From NCBI GenBank assembly GCA_016711225.1, contig JADJTK010000001.1:248001-312000 (forward strand): a stretch of 64,000 bases of DNA, in the 5' to 3' direction. Below, one piece after another: positions 53,453-62,432 of this stretch. Source of the stretch: Opitutaceae bacterium. Lineage in GTDB: Bacteria > Verrucomicrobiota > Verrucomicrobiia > Opitutales > Opitutaceae. A model generated the notes under the pieces. The model was not told the DNA's origin and did not search any database. It worked only from the letters and a program-made list of their open reading frames with translations. Positions within the stretch are counted from its first letter, which is position 1. Each line of letters begins with the position of its first letter. The position numbers and the translations under genes are program-made.

Positions 53453-55813
53453 ATGCGGATTCCATTCGGACCTATTGCTGCGGCGAGGATACTTCGTCTT
53501 GGAGTTGTAGCGGCGGCGGCTTGCGCGCAAGGCCGGGCTGGCGAGCCCCCTGCGCAGGCGAGAGTCGGGGATGTTGAGTATTCGACGCTACAGTTCATTG
53601 CCGCCGGGGATTCCCCTGAGGTGATCGTTGAGAAGGCGGCCAAGGTGCTGCCGCGCCCGAACCAGACTGCATGGATGCGCCTCGAGCGGACCTTCTTTCT
53701 TCACTTCGGTCCGAATACATTCCGCGGCGTCGAGTGGGGCGATGGTCGCGAATCGCCGTCGATCTTCAACCCGACCGAGCTCGACGCGAACCAGTGGGTG
53801 GGCGCGATGAAGGAGGCCGGCTGCAATCTGCTGATCCTCGTCAGTAAGCACCACGACGGACTTTGCTTCTGGCCCTCGCGCTACACTGCACATTCGGTGG
53901 CTTCGAGCCCGTGGCGCCAAGGCAAGGGCGACCTGGTCAGGGAGGTGGCCGAAGCAGCCCGCGCCCACGGCATCAAACTCGGCATCTATCTCTCGCCGGC
54001 CGATCTCTATCAGCTGCGGACCAACCCGACGAATTCCGCCGGCTATTATGGTAATGATAGCCCCAAGGTCCGCTCCACGATCCCCAACGAGCCTGCGAGT
54101 TTCCTGTCCGATCCTGCCCGAGGGCGCGCGCCCAGTCCGGGCTTTGCCAGTTACACCTATGAAGTGGATGACTATAACCGCTACTTTCTGAACCAACTCT
54201 ACGAACTCCTGACCGAATACGGCCCGATCTCCGTCGCTTGGTTCGACGGTGCGAATCCCGATCCGAGCGTGCACGAGACCTATGACTACGCCGCGTGGTA
54301 TGATCTGATCCAGCGATTGCAGCCCGGCGCGGTCATCTCCGTGAAGGGTCCCGACGTGCGGTGGGTCGGCAATGAAGGGGGCTACGGCCGCACCACCGAG
54401 TGGAGCGTGGTACCGCTGGCGGAGCCCCCGGAAACATGCACCTGGCCCGACCGACAGGAACAAGACCTTGGCTGCCGCTCCAAACTCACGCCCGGCTCCT
54501 CCCTCTGGTGGTATCCTGCCGAAGTGAACACATCGATCCTCAACGGCTGGTTCTGGTCCGCCGACAAGCGAGCCAAGAGCCCCGCCGAGCTGGTCGACTA
54601 TTTCTATCGGTCGATCGGTCGCAACGGCAACATGCTCCTCAATCTTGCACCCGACACGCGCGGTTTGATCCCGGACGACCAGCTCGCGTCGCTGCGCACG
54701 ATGGCCCGGGTGATCAGCGACACCTTCGCCCACGACCTCGCTGCCGGTGCCAAATTCGCTGCCGACAGTTTCAACCCGGCAAACCGCCCTGCGCTGGCGC
54801 AAGACGGCAACCTCGACACCTGGTGGGAAGCCGCGCCCGGGCACTTTGCAGCCACGTTCACCTTGAACCTGCGGGCTGCCGCCACCTTCGACGTCGTTTC
54901 GCTCCAGGAGGCGGTCGATCACCGCAGTCAACGCATCGAGTCCTTCGTCATCGAGATGTGGAACGGATCGGCTTGGACCGCGCCCGTCGCCGTCGAAGAA
55001 CAGACCACGGTCGGCCACAAGCGCCTGCTTCGGCTTGCCGTGCCGGTTACGACCGACCGGGTGCGCATTCGCATTACGAGTTCGCGCCTCGAGCCAACCC
55101 TCGCGGAAGTCGGCTTGTTCAAACAATCGCTGCCCAAGGACCCGGTAATCTCTGAGCGCGGCCGCGACGGCTTCGTCTCGCTCGCACATCCCCACCAGCT
55201 CCCTCTCGTCTACACGACCGACGGCACCGAACCCACCGCGATGTCGCCCGTCTACCAATCACCAATCTTGCTCCCCGAGGGGGGCACCGTGCGGGCCGCA
55301 GTCCTGACACCCGAGGGCCGCTTGGGTTTGGTGGCGAGCAAGACCATCGTCGGCGTTGCGCCAACCCTCTGGAAGGTGGTTCGCGAAGACGGCAGAAGCA
55401 CTGCGGCCTCAACGTTCTCCACCGACAATGCGATCGACGGCGACGCGGCGACATCGTGGCGGGAACCCGCGCCCATCGGCGAGTCGATCAAGCCCATTCT
55501 CACGATTGATATGGGGCGCGCGCGATGGATCGGAGGTTTTGCGTACCAGCCACGGCAGGACTGGGTCTTCGTCGGCGTGGTTGATCGTTACAGGTTTGAG
55601 ACGAGCCTCGATGGCAGAGATTGGATGACACAGGTGGAGTCGGGGGTGTTCGGCAATATTCGCAACAATCCCATGCTCCAGGAGACAACCTTCGCCCCCG
55701 TCGAGGCGCGGTTCTTTCGTTTCACCGCGCTGCATGACGTGGACGACAACGGCTGGGTTGGTGCCGCCGAGATCACCGTTCTGCCCGCGCCCGCTCCGAC
55801 TCACGCACGCTAA
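53453..55813 (+). CDS. Secreted GH29-like alpha-L-fucosidase
   Basis: 786 aa from ATG 53453 (GPIAAARILRLGVVAAAACA signal). The catalytic barrel has FLHFGPNTFRGVEWGDGRES, AGCNLLILVSKHHDGLCFWP and ISVAWFDGANPDPSV with the Asp nucleophile, the GH29 pattern. The C-terminal part has two F5/8-type (galactose-binding-like) domains (WKVVREDGRSTAASTF ... RFFRFTALHDVDDNG). It probably releases terminal fucose. It opens a run of five plus-strand hydrolase genes; the next starts 52 bases later. Confidence 0.85.
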   Translation: MRIPFGPIAAARILRLGVVAAAACAQGRAGEPPAQARVGDVEYSTLQFIAAGDSPEVIVEKAAKVLPRPNQTAWMRLERTFFLHFGPNTFRGVEWGDGRESPSIFNPTELDANQWVGAMKEAGCNLLILVSKHHDGLCFWPSRYTAHSVASSPWRQGKGDLVREVAEAARAHGIKLGIYLSPADLYQLRTNPTNSAGYYGNDSPKVRSTIPNEPASFLSDPARGRAPSPGFASYTYEVDDYNRYFLNQLYELLTEYGPISVAWFDGANPDPSVHETYDYAAWYDLIQRLQPGAVISVKGPDVRWVGNEGGYGRTTEWSVVPLAEPPETCTWPDRQEQDLGCRSKLTPGSSLWWYPAEVNTSILNGWFWSADKRAKSPAELVDYFYRSIGRNGNMLLNLAPDTRGLIPDDQLASLRTMARVISDTFAHDLAAGAKFAADSFNPANRPALAQDGNLDTWWEAAPGHFAATFTLNLRAAATFDVVSLQEAVDHRSQRIESFVIEMWNGSAWTAPVAVEEQTTVGHKRLLRLAVPVTTDRVRIRITSSRLEPTLAEVGLFKQSLPKDPVISERGRDGFVSLAHPHQLPLVYTTDGTEPTAMSPVYQSPILLPEGGTVRAAVLTPEGRLGLVASKTIVGVAPTLWKVVREDGRSTAASTFSTDNAIDGDAATSWREPAPIGESIKPILTIDMGRARWIGGFAYQPRQDWVFVGVVDRYRFETSLDGRDWMTQVESGVFGNIRNNPMLQETTFAPVEARFFRFTALHDVDDNGWVGAAEITVLPAPAPTHAR

Positions 55814-55865
55814 CCCAAACTGCCGTTTCTGTTCTCCCCGTGAGATGTCTTGTGAATCGACTGTC

Positions 55866-58526
55866 ATGAAACATCTGGGCCGCCGCCTCTTCTTCGTCGT
55901 GTTGCTCGCCATCGCGCCGGCCGCGCACTGCGTCCGCGCCGGCGACCCTGCCAATCCTCGCGAGCGGGTGTCACTCGACACCGGCTGGCGCTTCCTCAAC
56001 GGCGACCCGCAGTGGATGTCGCCGCAGCTCGATTACTCTTCCGTGCGCGCCTGGCTCCTGCCCAGCAGTGGGCCGCTTCTCGGCCTCGGCACCGCGAAGC
56101 CGGCCCGGCCTTCCGGCAATCTCGGCAGCGACATCGCCTGTGTGCAGCCGGGCTTCGACGACGCCGCGTGGCGCTCGCTGGACCTCCCGCACGACTGGGG
56201 CATCGAAGGCCCCTTCTGCCAGGACTTGCCGGGCGATACCGGAAAACTGCCGTTCGCCACCTCGGGCTGGTATCGCAAGCGCTTCCCTCTGCCCGCCGAA
56301 GACGCCGGCCGCCGCCTCGTGCTCGAAATCGACGGCGCGATGTCGTGCCCCCTCGTGTGGCTCAACGGGCAGTTCGTCGGCGGCTGGGCCTACGGCTACA
56401 CGTCGTTCCAGCTCGATCTGACGCCGTATGCGAAGCCTGGAGATTACAACGTGCTCGCGATCCGCCTCGACAACCTCCACGAGTCGTCGCGCTGGTATCC
56501 GGGCGCCGGACTCTACCGCCACGTCTGGCTGACCAAGACCGACCCGATCCACATCGCCCAGTGGGGCACGATCGTCACCACGCCGCGCGTCAGCTCCGCC
56601 TCCGCGCTCGTGTCCGTCGAGGTTCGCGCCGTGAACGACACCGGCGGTGCCGTCGAACTCACCATTGGTACCGAACTCTTCGCCCTCGACGTCGGCGGTG
56701 CGCGCTCCGGCGCGCCGGTCGCCAGCGGTCAGCCAGTGCGCCTGCGGGCCGCTTCGCACCGCGAAGCGTCGACCACCCAGACCTTCCAGCTCGTTTCGCC
56801 CGCACTGTGGAGCGTTGCCACGCCCAATCGTTATCTCGCGGTCAGCACCGTTAAGCGCGGCGACACGGTCATCGACCGCGTGGAGACGCCGTTCGGCATT
56901 CGGTCGATCGCCTTCGACGCCGATCGCGGCTTTGTGCTCAACGGCGAGGTCCTCCGTATCCAAGGCGTCTGCCAGCATCACGATCTCGGCGCTCTTGGTA
57001 CCGCGATCAACTCCCGCGCGATCGAGCGCCAGCTCGAGCTGTTGCGGGCGATGGGCTGCAACGCCATCCGCACTTCCCACAACCCTCCCGCTCCCGAACT
57101 GCTCGACGCTTGTGACCGCCTCGGATTCCTCGTCTTGAACGAGGCCTTCGACTGCTGGGCGAAGGGCAAAGGTCGCAACGACTATCATCGCTTCTTCGCC
57201 GACTGGCACGAAGCCGACCTGCGCGCCCTCGTGCGCCGCGACCGCAACCACCCGAGCGTCTTCATGTGGAGTATCGGCAACGAGGTGATCGAGCAGTGGG
57301 GCGACGATAGCCAGGAAAGCTGGAAGCTCGCCACCCGCCTCGCCGGCATCGTGCGCGAGGAGGATCGCACCCGCCCGGTCAGCAGCGGCAACAACGGCGG
57401 CGAAATGGGCTTCAACGGCGTCCAACACGCCCTTGATGCCATTGGCTATAACTACCGGATTGAAACCTACGCCCGGTTCCGCGCGGAGAATCCCGCGATC
57501 CCGCTCTACGGCAGCGAGACGGCGTCGACCCTTAGCTCGCGCGGCGAATATTTCTTCCCCGTCAGCGACGACAAGACCGACCCGGCCTCGCGGGCCAACT
57601 TCCAAGTCAGTTCGTATGACCTTTACGCCGAAGGCTGGGCCACGCAGGTCGAGGCCGAATGGCGCGCCGCCGCCGCGGTGCCCGGCTATGCAGGCGAGTT
57701 CGTGTGGACCGGCTTCGACTATCTCGGCGAGCCCACGCCCTACAACAGCGACGCGACGAACCTGTTGAATTTCTCCGACCCGGTGAAGAAAGAGAAGATG
57801 GCGAAGCAACTTGCCGAGCTCGGTCGCATCACCGTGCAGTCGCGCAGCTCCTACTTCGGTATCATCGATCTCGCTGGCCTGCCCAAGGACCGCTACTTTC
57901 TCTACCAGTCGCGCTGGAGGCCGGAGCATCCGATGGCGCATCTCCTCCCTCATTGGACCTGGCCGGAGCGCGAAGGCCAGCTCACGCCGGTTCACGTCTA
58001 CACTTCCGGTGACGAAGCCGAGCTCTTCCTCAACGGCCGTTCACTCGGCCGGAAGAAGAAGGGTTCCGGTGAATACCGCCTGCGTTGGGACGACGTGCGC
58101 TACACGCCCGGCGAACTCAAGGTCGTCGCCTACAAGGCCGGTCAGCGTTGGGCCGAAGACGTGCAACGCACCGCCGGCACGCCGGCGAAGATCGCGTTGA
58201 CCTGCGACCGCGCGACTTTCCGCGCCGACGGCGCCGACCTCGTTTACGTGACCGTCGACATCACGGATAACGCCGGCGTACTCGTGCCGCGCGCGAGCAA
58301 CCTCGTACGCTTCTCGCTCCAAGGCGCCGGCGAAATCATCGCCACCGACAACGGCAACCCGATCAGCTTCGAGTCGTTCCAGGTGCCGGAGCGTAAGGTC
58401 TTCAACGGCTGCGCCGTCGTCCTCGTGCGCAGCCGGGCCGGCCAACCGGGCACGCTGGTGTTGAGGGCCGAGTCCGCCGGGCTCGCCGCGCAGGAAATCT
58501 CATTCGCGAGCGCGGCAAACCCCTGA
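55866..58526 (+). CDS. Secreted GH2 glycoside hydrolase (beta-galactosidase-like)
   Basis: 886 aa. Signal peptide (RRLFFVVLLAIAPAAHCVRA). N-terminal sugar-binding domain (WRSLDLPHDWGIEGPF, GMSCPLVWLNG-type), Ig-like domain, then the barrel with RTSHNPPAPELLDACDRLGF, NEAFDCWAKGKGRNDYHRFF and MWSIGNEVIEQW, whose Glu is the acid/base of GH2. A C-terminal DUF4982-like beta domain follows (EAELFLNGRSLGRKKKGSGE). It probably removes galactosyl residues, but GH2 also includes mannosidases and glucuronidases. It lies between GH29 and GH30 genes. Confidence 0.85.
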   Translation: MKHLGRRLFFVVLLAIAPAAHCVRAGDPANPRERVSLDTGWRFLNGDPQWMSPQLDYSSVRAWLLPSSGPLLGLGTAKPARPSGNLGSDIACVQPGFDDAAWRSLDLPHDWGIEGPFCQDLPGDTGKLPFATSGWYRKRFPLPAEDAGRRLVLEIDGAMSCPLVWLNGQFVGGWAYGYTSFQLDLTPYAKPGDYNVLAIRLDNLHESSRWYPGAGLYRHVWLTKTDPIHIAQWGTIVTTPRVSSASALVSVEVRAVNDTGGAVELTIGTELFALDVGGARSGAPVASGQPVRLRAASHREASTTQTFQLVSPALWSVATPNRYLAVSTVKRGDTVIDRVETPFGIRSIAFDADRGFVLNGEVLRIQGVCQHHDLGALGTAINSRAIERQLELLRAMGCNAIRTSHNPPAPELLDACDRLGFLVLNEAFDCWAKGKGRNDYHRFFADWHEADLRALVRRDRNHPSVFMWSIGNEVIEQWGDDSQESWKLATRLAGIVREEDRTRPVSSGNNGGEMGFNGVQHALDAIGYNYRIETYARFRAENPAIPLYGSETASTLSSRGEYFFPVSDDKTDPASRANFQVSSYDLYAEGWATQVEAEWRAAAAVPGYAGEFVWTGFDYLGEPTPYNSDATNLLNFSDPVKKEKMAKQLAELGRITVQSRSSYFGIIDLAGLPKDRYFLYQSRWRPEHPMAHLLPHWTWPEREGQLTPVHVYTSGDEAELFLNGRSLGRKKKGSGEYRLRWDDVRYTPGELKVVAYKAGQRWAEDVQRTAGTPAKIALTCDRATFRADGADLVYVTVDITDNAGVLVPRASNLVRFSLQGAGEIIATDNGNPISFESFQVPERKVFNGCAVVLVRSRAGQPGTLVLRAESAGLAAQEISFASAANP

Positions 58527-58562
58527 ATACAGGCCTGATCTCCCGATTAGGAAACGGCGCCC

Positions 58563-59965
58563 ATGACCATCGCACTCCGCCACCGGCTCAGCTCGTTGCT
58601 CATTCTCTCGGTCGTGGGTGTGCTCGCACACGCACCGACCGCGTTGGCTTCCGCCCCGGCATCCGTCCGCTGGATCTGCAGCACCGAGGCCGACCGTTGG
58701 CACGAGAAGACCGTTGAGCCCGTCGCACTCGGCACGCCTGCCTCTGACCACCGGGTGGTGCTCGATCCCTCCCAAACGTTTCAGACCATCGACGGCTTCG
58801 GCGGCTGCTTCAACGAGCTGGGTTGGGAGGCGTTGACTTCCCTTCCCGACGACCGCCGCGAAGCCGCGCTCAAAGAGCTGTTCTCCCCCGCCGGGGCCAG
58901 CTTCACCCTCGGACGCGCCTCCATCGGAGCCAACGATTTCTCGCCCGGCTGGTATTCGCTCAACGAAACATCTGGTGATTACGCGATGAAGGACTTCAGC
59001 ATTGCGCGTACTCGCGAATGCCTGATCCCGTTCATCAAGGCCGCGATGCACTACCAACCGAAGCTTGGAATCTGGGCCTCGCCGTGGTGCCCGCCCTCGT
59101 GGATGACCAGCAACGGCCGCTATCGCCAAGGCAACATGAAGGGCGATCCGCAGCGCTCGCCGCATACGCGCTCTATTTTTCCAAGTTCGTCCAGGCCTGG
59201 CGCTCCGAGGGCATCAATCTCTACGCGGTCCATCCGCAAAACGAGATGGCCCTCAACACCAACCTCTATCCCCAGTGCGTGTGGGAGGCCGACACGCTCA
59301 ACGTCTTCCTCCGCGACCACCTCCTGCCCCAGCTTCGCCGCGACCAAATCGACATCGAGGTCTGGCTCGGCACGATTGCGAATGAGAACCTCGCGGAATA
59401 CGTCGACCCGGTGCTCGGCGACCCCAAGACCGCGCCTGGAATCGCTGGCGTTGGCTACCAATACGGCGGCCAGAAAACGTTCCTCGCCACCCACCAAAAG
59501 TATCCCGGCAAGAAGCTCTCCCAGACGGAGACCGAATGCTATGGCGGCGGCAATTCCTGGGACCAAGCGCTGCTCACCTTCGGTCATATGATAGAGGATA
59601 CAACAAACTTTGCCAACAGCTATTTCTTCTGGAACCTCGTCCTCGACGAGTCCGGGCTTAGCCGCTGGAACTGGCGACAGAACAGCCTACTCACGGTCGA
59701 CCGCAAGACCGAGACGGTGCACCACAACCACGAGTTCTACGCGATGAAACACCTCTCGGCCACGGTGCTTCCAGGCGCCCAGCGCATCGCGGTCCAAAAC
59801 GGCCCCCTCTTGAAAACCGTCGCCTTCCGGAACCCCGACGGTTCCCGGGTGCTCATCATCCTAAACGACACCGAACAGGCGATCTCCGCGGTACTGGGCG
59901 CCCCCGGCTCGGCGGTGCAGTTCGATCTTCCCGCCCTGTCGATGATTACGCTCACGCTCCGCTGA
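58563..59965 (+). CDS. GH30-like glycoside hydrolase, frameshifted
   Basis: The N-terminal part in one frame has a signal peptide (SSLLILSVVGVLAHAPTALA), QTIDGFGGCFNELGWEALTS and GIWASPWCPPSWMTSNGRYR. Near 59150 the reading moves to the next frame (AALAAYALYFSKFVQAWRSE). That frame carries HPQNEMALNTNLYPQC (acid/base Glu in QNE) and SQTETECYGGG (nucleophile Glu). The repaired protein is ~468 aa, as expected for GH30. Substrates of GH30 include beta-glucosyl, beta-xylosyl, beta-fucosyl and beta-1,6-galactan linkages. One base is probably missing in the sequence, or the gene is recently broken. It ends one base before the next ATG. Confidence 0.75.
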
Positions 59966-59966
59966 A

Positions 59967-62432
59967 ATGCGCCCGCCCCCGTTCTCCTGCCTCTGCCGTC
60001 TTCAGCTGTTCGGCACGCTGCTCGTCCTGCTCGGCACGTCACTGTGTCTGGCGTCTGAGTCGCCGCGCGAGCGTCTGTCGCTCGACTGCGGCTGGAAGTT
60101 CCACTTGGGCGACGATTGGCCCGAGGCGTTGCGCCTCGACAAGGCCGGTGTCAGCTCGGGTCCCGCTGCGCCGAGCTTCGAAACGGCTACCTGGCGCGAA
60201 ATCCAATTGCCGCACGACTGGGCGGTCGAACTGCCCTTCGATCCGGAAGCCGATCGTAATCATGGCTACAAGGCGCTCGGCTCGAAATACCCCGGCAATA
60301 GCATCGCCTGGTACCGCCGCACCTTCGAGGTGCCGAAGGCGGACGAAGGCAAGCGCCTCTGGCTCGTCTTCGACGGCATCTATCGGGATGCCACTGTCTG
60401 GATCAACGGCTGGCTCGTGCGCCGCCACGAGAGCGGCTACTCCCCGCTGCGGGAGGACATCACCGACGTGTTGAACTTTGGTGGCGCGAACACGGTCGCC
60501 GTCCGCGTGGACGCGACCAAGTTCGAAGGCTGGTTCTACGAGGGCGCCGGCATCTACCGCCATGCCTGGCTGGAGAAGACGGCTCCGCTCGCGATCGCTC
60601 CGGACGGCATCTTCGTGTTCACGGAGTTTCCCAACAACGTGCCGGCGGGCCCGGCAACTGTTCACCTCCGAACTGCCGTACTGAACAAACTGCGCGGTGC
60701 CCGCGATGCCGAAGTGCAGTGGAGTGTCCTCGCACCGGACGGGCGGACCTTGGCGGACGGCATGGCGTCGCAAACGCTGCGCATCGACCGCGGTACCACC
60801 ACGGAGTTTCAGGGGGAGACAAAGATTCCGGCGCCCGTGCTCTGGTCGCCCGAAGACCCGCAGCTCTACACGCTCGTTACCGTGGTTCGGGTCGACGGCC
60901 AAATCGTCGACCGCCAGCGAACCAAGTTCGGCATCCGTACCGTTGGCTTCGATCCGAACATAGGATTCTTGCTCAACGGTCAGCGCTACGAAATCCACGG
61001 CACCTGCAATCACCAGGACCATGCCGGAGTCGGTGTCGCGATTCCGGATGCGTTGCAGGAGTTCCGGGTGAGGAAACTCAAAGAACTCGGCTGCAACGCC
61101 CACCGCACCGCGCACAATCCGCCGACGCCGGAACTGCTCGAAGTCTGCGATCGCCTCGGTCTACTCGTCATGAACGAGTGCCGCCTGCTCGGCAGCGACT
61201 CCGAAAACCTCCGCAAATGGGAGGAGCAGATTCGTCGCGACCGCAACCACGCCTCGGTCGTCATCTGGTCCATCGCCAACGAGGAACTCGCTGTTCATGA
61301 CACGCCGCAGGCGGCGAGGGCCGCGCTCGCCATGCAGGATCTCGTTAAGCGCCTCGATCCCACGCGGCCCGTCACGTATGCGGCGAACGAGAAGAACGTC
61401 TTCCTCGGCACCAACTCCGTCATCGAGGTGCGCGGCTGGAACTATCATCTCGGCCCGCACGTGGACGATTATCACGCCGAGCATCCGCTCCAGCCGATCG
61501 TCGGCACGGAGCAGGCGAGCGTCGTCGGCACACGAGGCATCTACACGAACGACTATAATCGCGGCCACGTGAGCGCCTACGACATCGTCTGGCCGGGCTG
61601 GGACACCACCGCGGAAAGCTGGTGGACGTTCTTCGCCGAGCGCCGATGGCTCTCCGGCGCATTCGTGTGGACCGGCTTCGACTATCGAGGCGAACCGTCG
61701 CCCTGCAACTGGCCGAGCATCAGCTCGCATTTCGGCGTTCTTGATACGTGCGGCTTCCCAAAGGATTCCTTCTATTACTACCAATCATGGTGGACCTCGA
61801 AGCCCGTTCTGCATCTCGCGCCGCACTGGAACTGGCCGGGGAAGGAAGGGCAGGGGATCCGCGTCCAAGCCTTCAGCAATTGCGCCGAGGTTGAGCTCTT
61901 CCTCAACGGCGTTTCGCAGGGCCGACAGGCGATGCCGCGCCACTCAAAGCTGTTCTGGCGCGATGTGGAATATACACCCGGCACGTTGAGCGCGAAGGGC
62001 TATGACGCCGCGGGCAAGGTCATCGCGGAAACGAAAGTCGAGACGACCGGTGCGCCTGTGCAGATCGTGCTCACACCCGATCGCCCCACGATCGATGCCG
62101 ATGGCAAAGACGTAGCCGTGTTCACGGTCGCCGCCGTTGATGCGCAGGGCCGCGTGGTGCCGCTTGCCCAGAATAGCGTGAATTTCGCGCTCGAAGGTGC
62201 GGGCAGAATCATTGGCGTCGGCAACGGCGATCCCAACTGCCACGAACCGGACGTGTTTGTCGGTCCGCAAGCGCGTTGGTCGCGCAGCCTCTTCAACGGG
62301 CTCGCGCAGATTATCGTCCAGTCCGCGCGCGAGACGGGAGAAATTCAGCTCATGGCCAGCGCCGACGGGCTCGCGCCGCGCACCACCACTGTGCAGACGC
62401 GTTCCTGCACGCTCCGTCCTTCCGTGCCGTGA
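59967..62432 (+). CDS. Second secreted GH2 glycoside hydrolase
   Basis: 821 aa. Signal peptide (QLFGTLLVLLGTSLCLASES). Same architecture as the gene at 55866: binding domain (WREIQLPHDWAVELPF), Ig-like domain, then the barrel with RTAHNPPTPELLEVCDRLGL and VVIWSIANEELAVHD, in which the catalytic Glu follows SIAN. C-terminal DUF4982-like and Ig-like domains follow. Sequence similarity with the other GH2 is moderate, so substrates may differ. Its TGA overlaps the GTG of the next gene. Confidence 0.84.
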   Translation: MRPPPFSCLCRLQLFGTLLVLLGTSLCLASESPRERLSLDCGWKFHLGDDWPEALRLDKAGVSSGPAAPSFETATWREIQLPHDWAVELPFDPEADRNHGYKALGSKYPGNSIAWYRRTFEVPKADEGKRLWLVFDGIYRDATVWINGWLVRRHESGYSPLREDITDVLNFGGANTVAVRVDATKFEGWFYEGAGIYRHAWLEKTAPLAIAPDGIFVFTEFPNNVPAGPATVHLRTAVLNKLRGARDAEVQWSVLAPDGRTLADGMASQTLRIDRGTTTEFQGETKIPAPVLWSPEDPQLYTLVTVVRVDGQIVDRQRTKFGIRTVGFDPNIGFLLNGQRYEIHGTCNHQDHAGVGVAIPDALQEFRVRKLKELGCNAHRTAHNPPTPELLEVCDRLGLLVMNECRLLGSDSENLRKWEEQIRRDRNHASVVIWSIANEELAVHDTPQAARAALAMQDLVKRLDPTRPVTYAANEKNVFLGTNSVIEVRGWNYHLGPHVDDYHAEHPLQPIVGTEQASVVGTRGIYTNDYNRGHVSAYDIVWPGWDTTAESWWTFFAERRWLSGAFVWTGFDYRGEPSPCNWPSISSHFGVLDTCGFPKDSFYYYQSWWTSKPVLHLAPHWNWPGKEGQGIRVQAFSNCAEVELFLNGVSQGRQAMPRHSKLFWRDVEYTPGTLSAKGYDAAGKVIAETKVETTGAPVQIVLTPDRPTIDADGKDVAVFTVAAVDAQGRVVPLAQNSVNFALEGAGRIIGVGNGDPNCHEPDVFVGPQARWSRSLFNGLAQIIVQSARETGEIQLMASADGLAPRTTTVQTRSCTLRPSVP

